Source: SCUN01 sp964355365 (lineage in GTDB: Bacteria > Acidobacteriota > Vicinamibacteria > Vicinamibacterales > SCN-69-37). Taken from it: a stretch of 7,369 bases of DNA. The notes below the pieces were generated by a model. The model made no database searches. It saw only the letters and a list, made by a program, of their open reading frames with translations, and was not told the DNA's origin. This document shows, one piece after another, positions 1 through 4,791 of the stretch. The DNA lies in NCBI GenBank assembly GCA_964355365.1, contig CAYHEX010000226.1, positions 1 to 7,369 of the forward strand, written 5' to 3'. The position numbers were made by a program, and so were the translations under genes. Positions within the stretch are counted from its first letter, which is position 1. The number at the start of each line of letters is the position of its first letter.

Positions 1-849
1 CTGAAAGAAGGCGATCGGCTCGCGTTCTTCGACGTGCACCGCACCTGCGGCAAGTGCCTGGCCTGCACCGCGCATCGCACGCCGACGCGGTGTGTCCATC
101 GCCGCGTCTACGGCATCACCGACTCGGCCACGGAAGGCCTCTACGGCGGATGGGCGCAGAAGGTTTACCTCGAACCCGGTGTCGTGATGGCGAAGTTGCC
201 CGACGGCGTGGCCTTCGACGACTACATTGGCGGCGGCTGCGGTCTGCTGACGTCAGTGCACATCATTGAACGCTCGAAGATCATCATGGGCGACACGGTG
301 GTGGTGCAGGGCGCCGGCGCCGTGGGGATGTGCACGGCGGCGCTTGCGCGCAAGGCCGGTGCGGGGCAGGTGATCGTGATCGGCGCGCCGCAGTCACGTC
401 TGGATTTGTCGGTGAAGATGGGCGCGGACCATGTGATCAGCCTCGACCTGTCACCGGACGACCGGCTGGCGCGCGTCATGGAACTGACCAACGGCATCGG
501 TGCCGACGTTGTGGTGGAAGCTGCGGGTTCACCGCGCGCATTCGAGGAAGGTGTGCGCATGGCGCGCAACGGCGGCGCGTATGTGATCGCGGGCCACTAC
601 ACGAACACTGGCGATAGCACCATCAACGCGCACGAGCACATCAACCGCAAACACCTCGACATTCGCGGGTGCTGGGGCAGTGAGGCGGGACATTTTCTGC
701 GCGCCCTGCAGATCCTCGACCGGTATCGCGGTGAGATTCCGTTCCGCGAGATCGGGGCGAAGACCTACGGCCTGACCGAGATCAACGAAGCGCTCGCGGT
801 CGCTGCGGCGATGACGATTCCCAAGGCGCTTGTGGATCCGTGGCGGTAA
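1..849 (+). CDS. Zinc-binding medium-chain alcohol dehydrogenase (5' end missing)
   Basis: The reading frame is open from base 1, so the start lies outside the window; 282 codons remain. The product is probably an NAD(P)-dependent zinc alcohol/polyol dehydrogenase of the MDR superfamily. Window codons 16, 19, 22 and 31 are cysteines (CGKCLAC...C), the structural-zinc lobe, with one residue more than the classical spacing before the last Cys. GGGCGLLTSVH near codons 77-87 holds the Cys (codon 80) that normally ligates catalytic zinc. VVVQGAGAVG (about codons 100-109) is the Rossmann dinucleotide loop. The second Rossmann strand ends in IGAPQSRL and lacks the acidic residue that usually selects NAD, so cofactor preference is uncertain. 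The N-terminal catalytic Cys and His ligands are outside the window. The substrate cannot be told. The gene converges on the lipoprotein gene, with a hairpin 11 bases after its stop. Confidence 0.93.
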   Translation: MKEGDRLAFFDVHRTCGKCLACTAHRTPTRCVHRRVYGITDSATEGLYGGWAQKVYLEPGVVMAKLPDGVAFDDYIGGGCGLLTSVHIIERSKIIMGDTVVVQGAGAVGMCTAALARKAGAGQVIVIGAPQSRLDLSVKMGADHVISLDLSPDDRLARVMELTNGIGADVVVEAAGSPRAFEEGVRMARNGGAYVIAGHYTNTGDSTINAHEHINRKHLDIRGCWGSEAGHFLRALQILDRYRGEIPFREIGAKTYGLTEINEALAVAAAMTIPKALVDPWR

Positions 850-860
850 GTCGGCCTGAT

Positions 861-880
861 CACGAACTCCGTCGTTCGTG
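861..880. terminator. Hairpin in convergent gap after the dehydrogenase
   Basis: CACGAAC (861-867) and GTTCGTG (874-880) form a perfect 7-bp stem around a 6-base loop, starting 11 bases after the dehydrogenase stop and between convergent genes. There is no T-tract on either side, so a classical intrinsic terminator is not supported. It may act as a weak bidirectional terminator or 3' stabiliser. Its stem uses the same CGAAC/GTTCG unit as the neighbouring repeat and may be part of that element. Confidence 0.4.
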
Positions 881-949
881 GGGTGCGTGGGTGCGTCAAG
901 TTCGTTAGGTTCTGTTCGGATGGTGCCTGGGTTCGTGGGGTGCGCGAGG
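875..949 (+). repeat. Degenerate copy A of GGTTCG-type repeat
   Basis: From 875 the sequence is a run of TTCGTGG/GGTGCG-type units. It aligns without a gap for about 50 bases with the left arm of the larger element beginning at 2017, at roughly three bases in four, then continues with one 1-base gap. Both copies carry the interruption GGTTCTGTTCG at the same offset (908-918 here, 2050-2060 there). No matching right arm follows, so this looks like a decayed half copy. It overlaps the 3' end of the frameshifted lipoprotein reading frame. Confidence 0.65.
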
Positions 950-1171
950 AAAGCCCGACTCGGGCACGGCGTCCGGAGGAATGCTGTCATCCGAACCCAA
1001 GCGGATGACGCCCTTGCTGCCAAAAGTGAGCCGCGATTCACCGTTCGCGCAGAGATTCACAAATAGTAGGTACCGCGATCCGGGTTCGAACGTGATCGAT
1101 GAATCTGATTCCATCGTGACTTCGACACCAGAGACAGTCGCCGTACCTGCCAGGATTGGCACTGCGAGCTG
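905..1171 (-). pseudogene. Frame-shifted C-terminal half of the small lipoprotein
   Basis: This open stretch has no good start of its own; its first half reads AVPILAGTATVSGVEVTM, then EPGSRYLLFVNL. It looks like the natural continuation of the lipoprotein that starts at 1539, but lies in the -1 frame. An in-frame stop at 1172-1174 means the frame change must fall downstream of that point, around 1165-1172. The pattern of 'VPI.GG/AG..VDGV..' followed by a 'RYLLF' strand resembles small uncharacterised secreted proteins; that is an impression, not a search result. The last residues (PRAPHEPRHHPNRT) are read from the GGTTCG repeat and are unlikely to be original protein. Causes could be a true mutation, an assembly or read error, or less likely programmed frameshifting; no slippery heptamer is visible. 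Confidence 0.55.
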
Positions 1172-1539
1172 CTACCAGCAACGCTAACTGTTGGCGGAAT
1201 ATTGGAACTGCACCCAGGAAACGGGGCGGCCTTACGCTCCTGCAACTTCTCTGAGAGATCAAGAACCTGCCAAGTCTCGATGTAATCAGCGACGACCACC
1301 ACTGGCTTCGTTGGTGATGACGTAGCAACGACGATGCTCGATTCCTGAAGTACTGTCGCCCAGCCCGTGATTGGGGCTTCCGCGATCAGTCGAATATTGG
1401 TGCTGGTTCGCCTTTCTTTGATCGCTTGTTCGACCGCTTGTCGGACGGGGCCTGCCGGAATGTTGTCGGGAATTTCCTGCGCGCACCCTGCGATACTCAA
1501 CATTAGGCTGATCAACATCGCAGTACCGCTGGGGGTCAT
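1057..1539 (-). CDS. Small predicted lipoprotein, probably frameshifted near its middle
   Basis: The ATG at 1539-1537 overlaps the hemerythrin stop in an ATGA, which supports this start over the longer open frame reaching 1722, as that extension is antisense-like text inside hemerythrin. The product begins MTPSGTAMLISLMLSIAGC: a short signal peptide with lipobox IAGC at about residues 16-19, so a lipid-anchored exported protein is predicted. Residues up to about 120 (including VVVVADYIETWQVLDLSEKL) look like real protein. Beyond about 1172 the frame turns Arg/Ser-rich (WQVRRLSLVSKSRW) and ends at 1057, while the -1 frame becomes protein-like. I therefore take the C-terminus of this frame as out of register. 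No function is recognised. Its role may relate to the coupled hemerythrin. Confidence 0.55.
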   Translation of the reverse strand: MTPSGTAMLISLMLSIAGCAQEIPDNIPAGPVRQAVEQAIKERRTSTNIRLIAEAPITGWATVLQESSIVVATSSPTKPVVVVADYIETWQVLDLSEKLQERKAAPFPGCSSNIPPTVSVAGSSSQCQSWQVRRLSLVSKSRWNQIHRSRSNPDRGTYYL

Positions 1540-1925
1540 GCGCAGCGCTTCAGAGGGCTGTCGATGCCGACGATGTGGCTCCGCAGCCACTCTGAGGATT
1601 CTTTGTAGATCTCGAGGACCAGCGAGGTGCTCGCACCACCCGCGTTCAACTTGGCGACCCATCCGTCGAGTTTCGCCACCAGCAATTTGTGGGCTGTGCA
1701 ATTCTGGCCCGTGGTTGGGCACTTGACGTCCTTCATGATCTGCTCTTCGCGCGCGAAGTGCTCGCGTGTGTATTTGTTCAGGAAGGCGATCATCGTGGCG
1801 AGCTGGTCTTTGGCCGTGCCGGCTTTCAGTGCGTCGCCGAGCAGGTTGATTTGTTTGATCAGGACTTTGTGATCGTTGTCGACGACGGTGTTACCGGTTT
1901 CGAGAGAGGCGTTCCAAGTGATCAC
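1536..1925 (-). CDS. Single-domain bacterial hemerythrin
   Basis: The 129-residue product is the normal length of a stand-alone bacteriohemerythrin, a four-helix bundle with an oxo-bridged di-iron site that binds O2 (storage, sensing or delivery in the cytoplasm). It opens with the family hallmark ITWNASLETGNTVVDNDHK. Putative iron ligands visible are His19, His56 and Glu60 (HFAREE), His79 (CTAHKLL), His117 and Asp122 (HIVGID). The HxxxH helix normally supplies two His; here the first position is Asn75 (N-C-T-A-H), so one canonical ligand is absent. Cys69 and Cys76 flank it. The start is GTG at 1925 with GGAG 8 bases upstream; no better start fits the N-terminal motif. The stop overlaps the lipoprotein ATG (ATGA), implying coupled translation. 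No convincing promoter was found in the roughly 85 bases between it and the repeat. Confidence 0.92.
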   Translation of the reverse strand: MITWNASLETGNTVVDNDHKVLIKQINLLGDALKAGTAKDQLATMIAFLNKYTREHFAREEQIMKDVKCPTTGQNCTAHKLLVAKLDGWVAKLNAGGASTSLVLEIYKESSEWLRSHIVGIDSPLKRCA

Positions 1926-1933
1926 GGTGGGGA

Positions 1934-1937
1934 CTCC
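1934..1937 (-). promoter_or_regulatory. Ribosome binding site for hemerythrin GTG start
   Basis: On the minus strand GGAG stands 8 bases before the GTG at 1925-1923. It supports that non-ATG start. Confidence 0.55.
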
Positions 1938-2012
1938 GCGAGAGGTGACGGGGGGGCTTTCAACTACTGCCTATTCAATCGGCAGGGCCTCACGGAACTT
2001 GAATCCTGATAG

Positions 2013-2217
2013 AAGGTTCGAGAGGTGCGTGGGTTCGCAAGGTTCGGGTGGTTCTGTTCGCAAGGTGCACGAGGTTCGTCAGGTTCGTGAGGGTGGTTCG
2101 TGAGGTTCGCACCCTCCCCGCACCAGACGAACCACCCTCACGAACCGCGCGAACCCTGCCGAACCTCTCGAACAGAACCTCACGAACCCCACGAACCTCA
2201 CGAACCTCACGAACCTT
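2013..2217. repeat. 205-bp palindromic GGTTCG/CGAACC repeat element (copy B)
   Basis: The left half has seven GGTTCG hexamers (starting 2015, 2032, 2041, 2073, 2082, 2095, 2104) and the right half eight CGAACC hexamers (2128, 2141, 2150, 2160, 2183, 2192, 2201, 2210), with strict strand separation about a centre near 2114. The last four repeat exactly every 9 bases (unit GGTTCGTGA on the minus strand). The ends are AAGGTTCG (2013-2020) and CGAACCTT (2210-2217), an 8-bp terminal inverted repeat. The arms align collinearly, sharing GGTTCTGTTCG at 2050-2060 and inverted at 2169-2179. The element begins at the stop codon of the DsbA-like gene (2216-2218) and fills most of the gap before hemerythrin. 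No flanking target duplication is visible. RNA from either strand could fold into a very long hairpin, so termination, 3'-end protection or insulation between two operons is plausible. Confidence 0.85.
2082..2146. terminator. 20-bp perfect stem at the core of repeat copy B
   Basis: GGTTCGTGAGGGTGGTTCGT at 2082-2101 is the exact reverse complement of 2127-2146, with a 25-base spacer (2102-2126). A 20-bp uninterrupted stem is strong enough to fold in RNA or extrude in DNA. It lies 70 or more bases after the DsbA-like stop on the minus strand. There is no T-tract, so intrinsic termination is possible but not shown. Confidence 0.5.
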
Positions 2218-2971
2218 ATTTCTGTGCGAGCGCCCCTTCGATCATCTGCTGAAACTTCTCGAAGGGCTGCGCGCCGGACAACCGCGCGAGCGGCTTGAAC
2301 TGGTTCGTGCCGGGCTCGGAACGGCCCACGAGGAAATACGGCGTCCCGTCGCCGCCGAGTGAGATCGTCAGGGCCGTGGACTGACGGACCAACGGCGAGT
2401 ATTTATCAGTGGCCACGCAGGCGGAAAATGCGCCGGTGTTGAGGCCGGCCTCTTTCGCGCGCGCGAGCAGGTCCGCGGGCTGATGCGTGCCGGCCTTGCT
2501 GAACAGACGCGCGTGCAGGTCCCAGAACTTGCCCTGTTCGCCCGCGCAGCGCGCAGCCACGTGCGCGCGGATGGCCTCCGGATGGTTCTCGGCGATGGGG
2601 AAGTCGCGGAACCCGTACCGGATCTTCCCGGTCTGCACGTACGCCGCTTCGATTTGCGGCGACACCTGCGTGAAGTGCCGGATGCAGAACGGGCACTCGT
2701 AGTCGGAGAACTCGATCAGGACGACCGCGGCGTTCTTCGCGCCCTTGAGCTCCGTGCCGGTCAGGTCGAGGCTCGCGGGCAGCGGTCGCGGCTGCTGCGC
2801 CTGCGGCGGCTGCGCGCCGGGCGCGCCGCCGACGCGTTTGAGCAACTGCGCCTGCGTGAGCTTCAGGGCCTCGACGTCCTTGCGCAACGCGTCCACTTCA
2901 CTCCGCGACGCGCACCCGGCGGCGAAGACGGCCAGGACGGCGACGACCGGTAGGCTGATCCACTTCTTCAT
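2216..2971 (-). CDS. DsbA-like thioredoxin-fold lipoprotein (thiol-disulfide oxidoreductase)
   Basis: The 251-residue product has a signal peptide with lipobox FAAGC (Cys20), a short heptad-like coiled coil (about 23-47), a Gly/Pro/Gln linker (about 48-66), then a DsbA-type thioredoxin domain. The active site is C93-P-F-C96 in the context EFSDYECPFCIRHF, and the cis-proline is Thr210-Pro211 in GGDGTPYFLVG. FRDFPI and HP.A..AH.AARCA are typical of the periplasmic DsbA/DsbG-like 'thioredoxin_4' group. It should be lipid-anchored facing the periplasm and oxidise, reduce or isomerise disulfides in exported proteins; direction cannot be told. Cys142 and Cys185 are an extra pair that could form a structural disulfide. 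The ATG at 2971 overlaps the upstream gene's TGA, with GAGGG (2978-2982) as ribosome binding site. The stop directly abuts the palindromic repeat. Confidence 0.92.
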   Translation of the reverse strand: MKKWISLPVVAVLAVFAAGCASRSEVDALRKDVEALKLTQAQLLKRVGGAPGAQPPQAQQPRPLPASLDLTGTELKGAKNAAVVLIEFSDYECPFCIRHFTQVSPQIEAAYVQTGKIRYGFRDFPIAENHPEAIRAHVAARCAGEQGKFWDLHARLFSKAGTHQPADLLARAKEAGLNTGAFSACVATDKYSPLVRQSTALTISLGGDGTPYFLVGRSEPGTNQFKPLARLSGAQPFEKFQQMIEGALAQK

Positions 2972-3315
2972 GACAATCCCTCAACTTCATCGAGTGTGGC
3001 CACCGCGCGACGCATGTGCGGAATCGTGATCGACCCGCCGACGACGAGCGCCACGTTGAACGCTTCCAGAAATTCCGGCCGCGTGACGCCTTCTTCGCGG
3101 CAGCGGACGATGTGGTACGTGACGCAATCGTCGCACCGCAGCACGAGCGAGGCGACCAGACCCATCAGTTCCTTGGTCTTCACGGGCAGCGCGCCCGCTT
3201 CGTAAGCGCGCGTGTCGAGCGCGAAGAACCGCTTGATCTCGAGGTTGTCCGCCTCGAGGATGCGCGCGTTCATCTGCTCGCGGAACTTCCGAAATTCTTC
3301 CAAACGCTCACCCAC
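2968..3315 (-). CDS. AhpD-like / carboxymuconolactone decarboxylase family protein
   Basis: The 115-residue, all-helical protein carries C61-D-D-C64-V-T-Y-H68. Glu49 sits 12 residues before the first Cys, matching the Glu/CxxC/His relay known in AhpD alkylhydroperoxidases. It is therefore more likely a dithiol redox or peroxide-linked protein than a true carboxymuconolactone decarboxylase, which lacks the CxxC. Length fits the small one-domain members, which form oligomers. The start is GTG at 3315 with GGAGG six bases upstream. It is the first gene of a leftward pair and its TGA overlaps the ATG of the DsbA-like lipoprotein, so the two are probably made together, although this one has no export signal and is expected in the cytoplasm. 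The physiological reductant and substrate are unknown. Confidence 0.9.
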   Translation of the reverse strand: MGERLEEFRKFREQMNARILEADNLEIKRFFALDTRAYEAGALPVKTKELMGLVASLVLRCDDCVTYHIVRCREEGVTRPEFLEAFNVALVVGGSITIPHMRRAVATLDEVEGLS

Positions 3316-3320
3316 GGTGA

Positions 3321-3326
3321 TCCTCC
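3321..3326 (-). promoter_or_regulatory. Ribosome binding site for AhpD-like GTG start
   Basis: GGAGGA on the minus strand lies 5 bases before the GTG at 3315-3313. It is a near-perfect Shine-Dalgarno and decides this start. Confidence 0.7.
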
Positions 3327-3344
3327 ACAGTTTGCATTGATGGC

Positions 3345-3373
3345 TTGCTGCTGACTGTGTGGAATTGTACGCT
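3345..3373 (+). promoter_or_regulatory. Weak candidate rightward promoter for pyruvate kinase
   Basis: TTGCTG (3345-3350) and TACGCT (3368-3373) are 17 bases apart but each matches only about half of the consensus. The expected start of transcription would fall inside the palindrome at 3375-3389. This is the best candidate in the 87-base divergent gap, not a firm call. Confidence 0.2.
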
Positions 3374-3392
3374 CACAGCGGCCCGCTGTTGC
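3364..3392 (-). promoter_or_regulatory. Candidate leftward promoter for AhpD-like/DsbA-like operon
   Basis: On the minus strand TACAAT (3369-3364) matches five of six bases of a sigma-70 -10 box, and GCAACA (3392-3387) is a weak -35 at 17-base spacing. A transcript would begin near 3357, leaving about 40 bases of leader before the GTG. The spacer contains a 15-bp palindrome. Consensus matching alone is weak evidence in GC-rich genomes. Confidence 0.35.
3375..3389. promoter_or_regulatory. 15-bp palindrome, possible operator in divergent gap
   Basis: ACAGCGGCCCGCTGT is a perfect 7-bp inverted repeat around one central base. It lies between the divergent AhpD-like and pyruvate kinase genes, inside the spacer of the leftward promoter candidate and just after the rightward -10 candidate. 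That placement would suit a dimeric repressor or activator acting on both genes. The central loop is too short for a strong RNA hairpin unless the inner pairs open. No regulator gene lies nearby. Confidence 0.35.
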
Positions 3393-3402
3393 TGGACCAC
3401 CT

Positions 3403-4791
3403 ATGAGACGCACACGCATTCTCGCCACCGCCGGTCCGTCCACGCCGCTCCCCGTCCTCCGCGAGTTGATTCGCGCCGGTGCTGACGCGTTCCGGCTGAA
3501 CTTCTCCCATGGCACGCACGAATCCCACGCGGCGATGTTCGCATTGATCCGCGAGGCGGCCATGGCCGAGGGGCGGCCGGTCGCCGTCGTGCAGGACCTC
3601 GGCGGGCCCAAGATCCGAACGGGCGATCTGTCCGGGCCGTTCACGCTCAACGGCGGCGACAGCCTGATCATCGCCCCGGGCACCTTCATGGGCGGGCGCG
3701 GCCGCGTGGCCTGCAGCTTTGAGGCCCTGTTCACCTCGGCCCGCGTCGGCGATCGCCTGCTGGTCAACGACGGACGCATCGAACTGGAAGTGGTCGCCGC
3801 AGGGCCGGATGGCCTCGACACCCGGGTGCTGGCCGGCGGCGTGCTGTCGAGCCACAAGGGCATCAACCTGCCCGGCGTCACGATCCGCACCTCGGCGGTA
3901 ACCGCGAAAGACGAGGCCGACCTGAAGTTCGGCATCGAACTTGGCATCGACTTCGCGGCCGTGAGCTTTGTGCAATCGGCCGACGACGTGTCACATGCCC
4001 GCCGGGTGGCGTCGCAGGCCGGCGCGCCGGATCTGCCGATCATCGCCAAAATCGAGCGGCCGCAGGCGGTGGAACAGATCGAGTCGATTCTCGACGTCGC
4101 CGACGGTGTGATGGTGGCGCGCGGCGATCTCGGGGTGGAACTCCCCTTGGAGAAGTTGCCGGCCGCGCAGAAGCGGGTGACGCACGCGGCGCGCGCGCGC
4201 GGCGTGCCGGTGATTGTGGCGACGCAGGTGCTCGAGTCCATGATCGTCGAGCCGAGGCCGACGCGCGCCGAAGTCACCGACGCGGCGCATTCGGTGGACG
4301 AACGCGCGGACGCGATCATGCTGAGCGCCGAAACCGCGGTGGGTGCGTATCCCGTGCGCGCGGTGCAGATGCTCGACGCCATCATCCGCGAGGTGGAGGC
4401 GATGCCCGATCATGCCGATGTGCCGCCGGACGCGGCCGCTCGGAACCGTCCCGGCCGCCCCCTGTGCGAGGCCGCGGTGGCGCTTGCGCAACGCGCCGGC
4501 GCCGTCGCGATCGTTGCGATGACCGAGGCCGGCAAGACGCCGCGCATGCTGGCCGCGCTCCGGCCGGAGGCGCAGGTGCTGGCGGCCACGCCCAACGCGC
4601 GCACCGCCGCGCAACTGTCGCTCACGTGGGGCGTCACGCCGGTGATTACCGGCGCGATGACGATTCCCGGCGTGCGCGACACCCTTCGCCACCGCGGCAT
4701 CGTTCGCCAAGGCGACGTCGTCGTCTTCGTGTCCATGCATCCCAAACTCAGCCAGGACGGCAGGAACTTCATTCATCTTGAACGTATTTAG
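3403..4791 (+). CDS. pyk: Pyruvate kinase
   Basis: The 462-residue product converts phosphoenolpyruvate plus ADP to pyruvate plus ATP, the last step of glycolysis, in the cytoplasm. The A domain begins MRRTRILATAGPST and has RLNFSHG (31-37) and DLGGPKIRTG (65-74). The B domain follows (about 75-160). The catalytic Lys216 is in IIAKIERPQAV, metal ligands Glu218 and Asp242 in MVARGDLGVE, and Thr274 in ATQVLESMI. The PRPTRAEVTDAA and LSAETAVGAYP motifs follow, then the C-terminal domain. There is no extra PEP-utilising domain; length is standard. Lys70 occupies the place of the K+-linked Glu of muscle enzyme (GPEIRTG), preceded by Leu66, a pattern known in potassium-independent enzymes. The ATG at 3403 gives the standard N-terminus, though no strong ribosome binding site precedes it. 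The end overlaps nhaA by 14 bases. Confidence 0.97.
   Translation: MRRTRILATAGPSTPLPVLRELIRAGADAFRLNFSHGTHESHAAMFALIREAAMAEGRPVAVVQDLGGPKIRTGDLSGPFTLNGGDSLIIAPGTFMGGRGRVACSFEALFTSARVGDRLLVNDGRIELEVVAAGPDGLDTRVLAGGVLSSHKGINLPGVTIRTSAVTAKDEADLKFGIELGIDFAAVSFVQSADDVSHARRVASQAGAPDLPIIAKIERPQAVEQIESILDVADGVMVARGDLGVELPLEKLPAAQKRVTHAARARGVPVIVATQVLESMIVEPRPTRAEVTDAAHSVDERADAIMLSAETAVGAYPVRAVQMLDAIIREVEAMPDHADVPPDAAARNRPGRPLCEAAVALAQRAGAVAIVAMTEAGKTPRMLAALRPEAQVLAATPNARTAAQLSLTWGVTPVITGAMTIPGVRDTLRHRGIVRQGDVVVFVSMHPKLSQDGRNFIHLERI

Noticed and set aside
953..965. GCCCGA-C-TCGGGC palindrome as an operator or terminator
   Set aside because: It is short, lies in the reading frame of the lipoprotein remnant (Pro-Glu-Ser-Gly) and is easily expected by chance at this GC content.
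1160..1180. Programmed -1 frameshift in the lipoprotein
   Set aside because: No X-XXY-YYZ slippery heptamer and no clear downstream pseudoknot; mutation or read error is simpler.
1540..1722. N-terminal extension of the lipoprotein to 1722
   Set aside because: It would put 61 residues before a clear signal peptide and overlap hemerythrin; the ATGA start at 1539 explains the lipobox.
2013..2217. CRISPR array
   Set aside because: The unit is about 9 bases, with no spacers of constant length, and orientation flips at the middle.
2000..2225. Insertion sequence or classic MITE with target duplication
   Set aside because: Terminal inverted repeats exist but no direct duplication flanks them and no transposase is present; mobility is left as a hypothesis.
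2048..2362. Open frame on the plus strand with RFVRFVR and RTSRTSRT repeats
   Set aside because: The repeated residues are a reading of the GGTTCG/CGAACC palindrome, and the rest is antisense to the DsbA-like gene; no start signal or domain.
3270..4385. 371-codon minus-strand open frame antisense to pyruvate kinase
   Set aside because: A shadow of a GC-rich gene: Ser/Thr/Arg-rich composition with no domain, while the opposite strand carries every pyruvate kinase motif.
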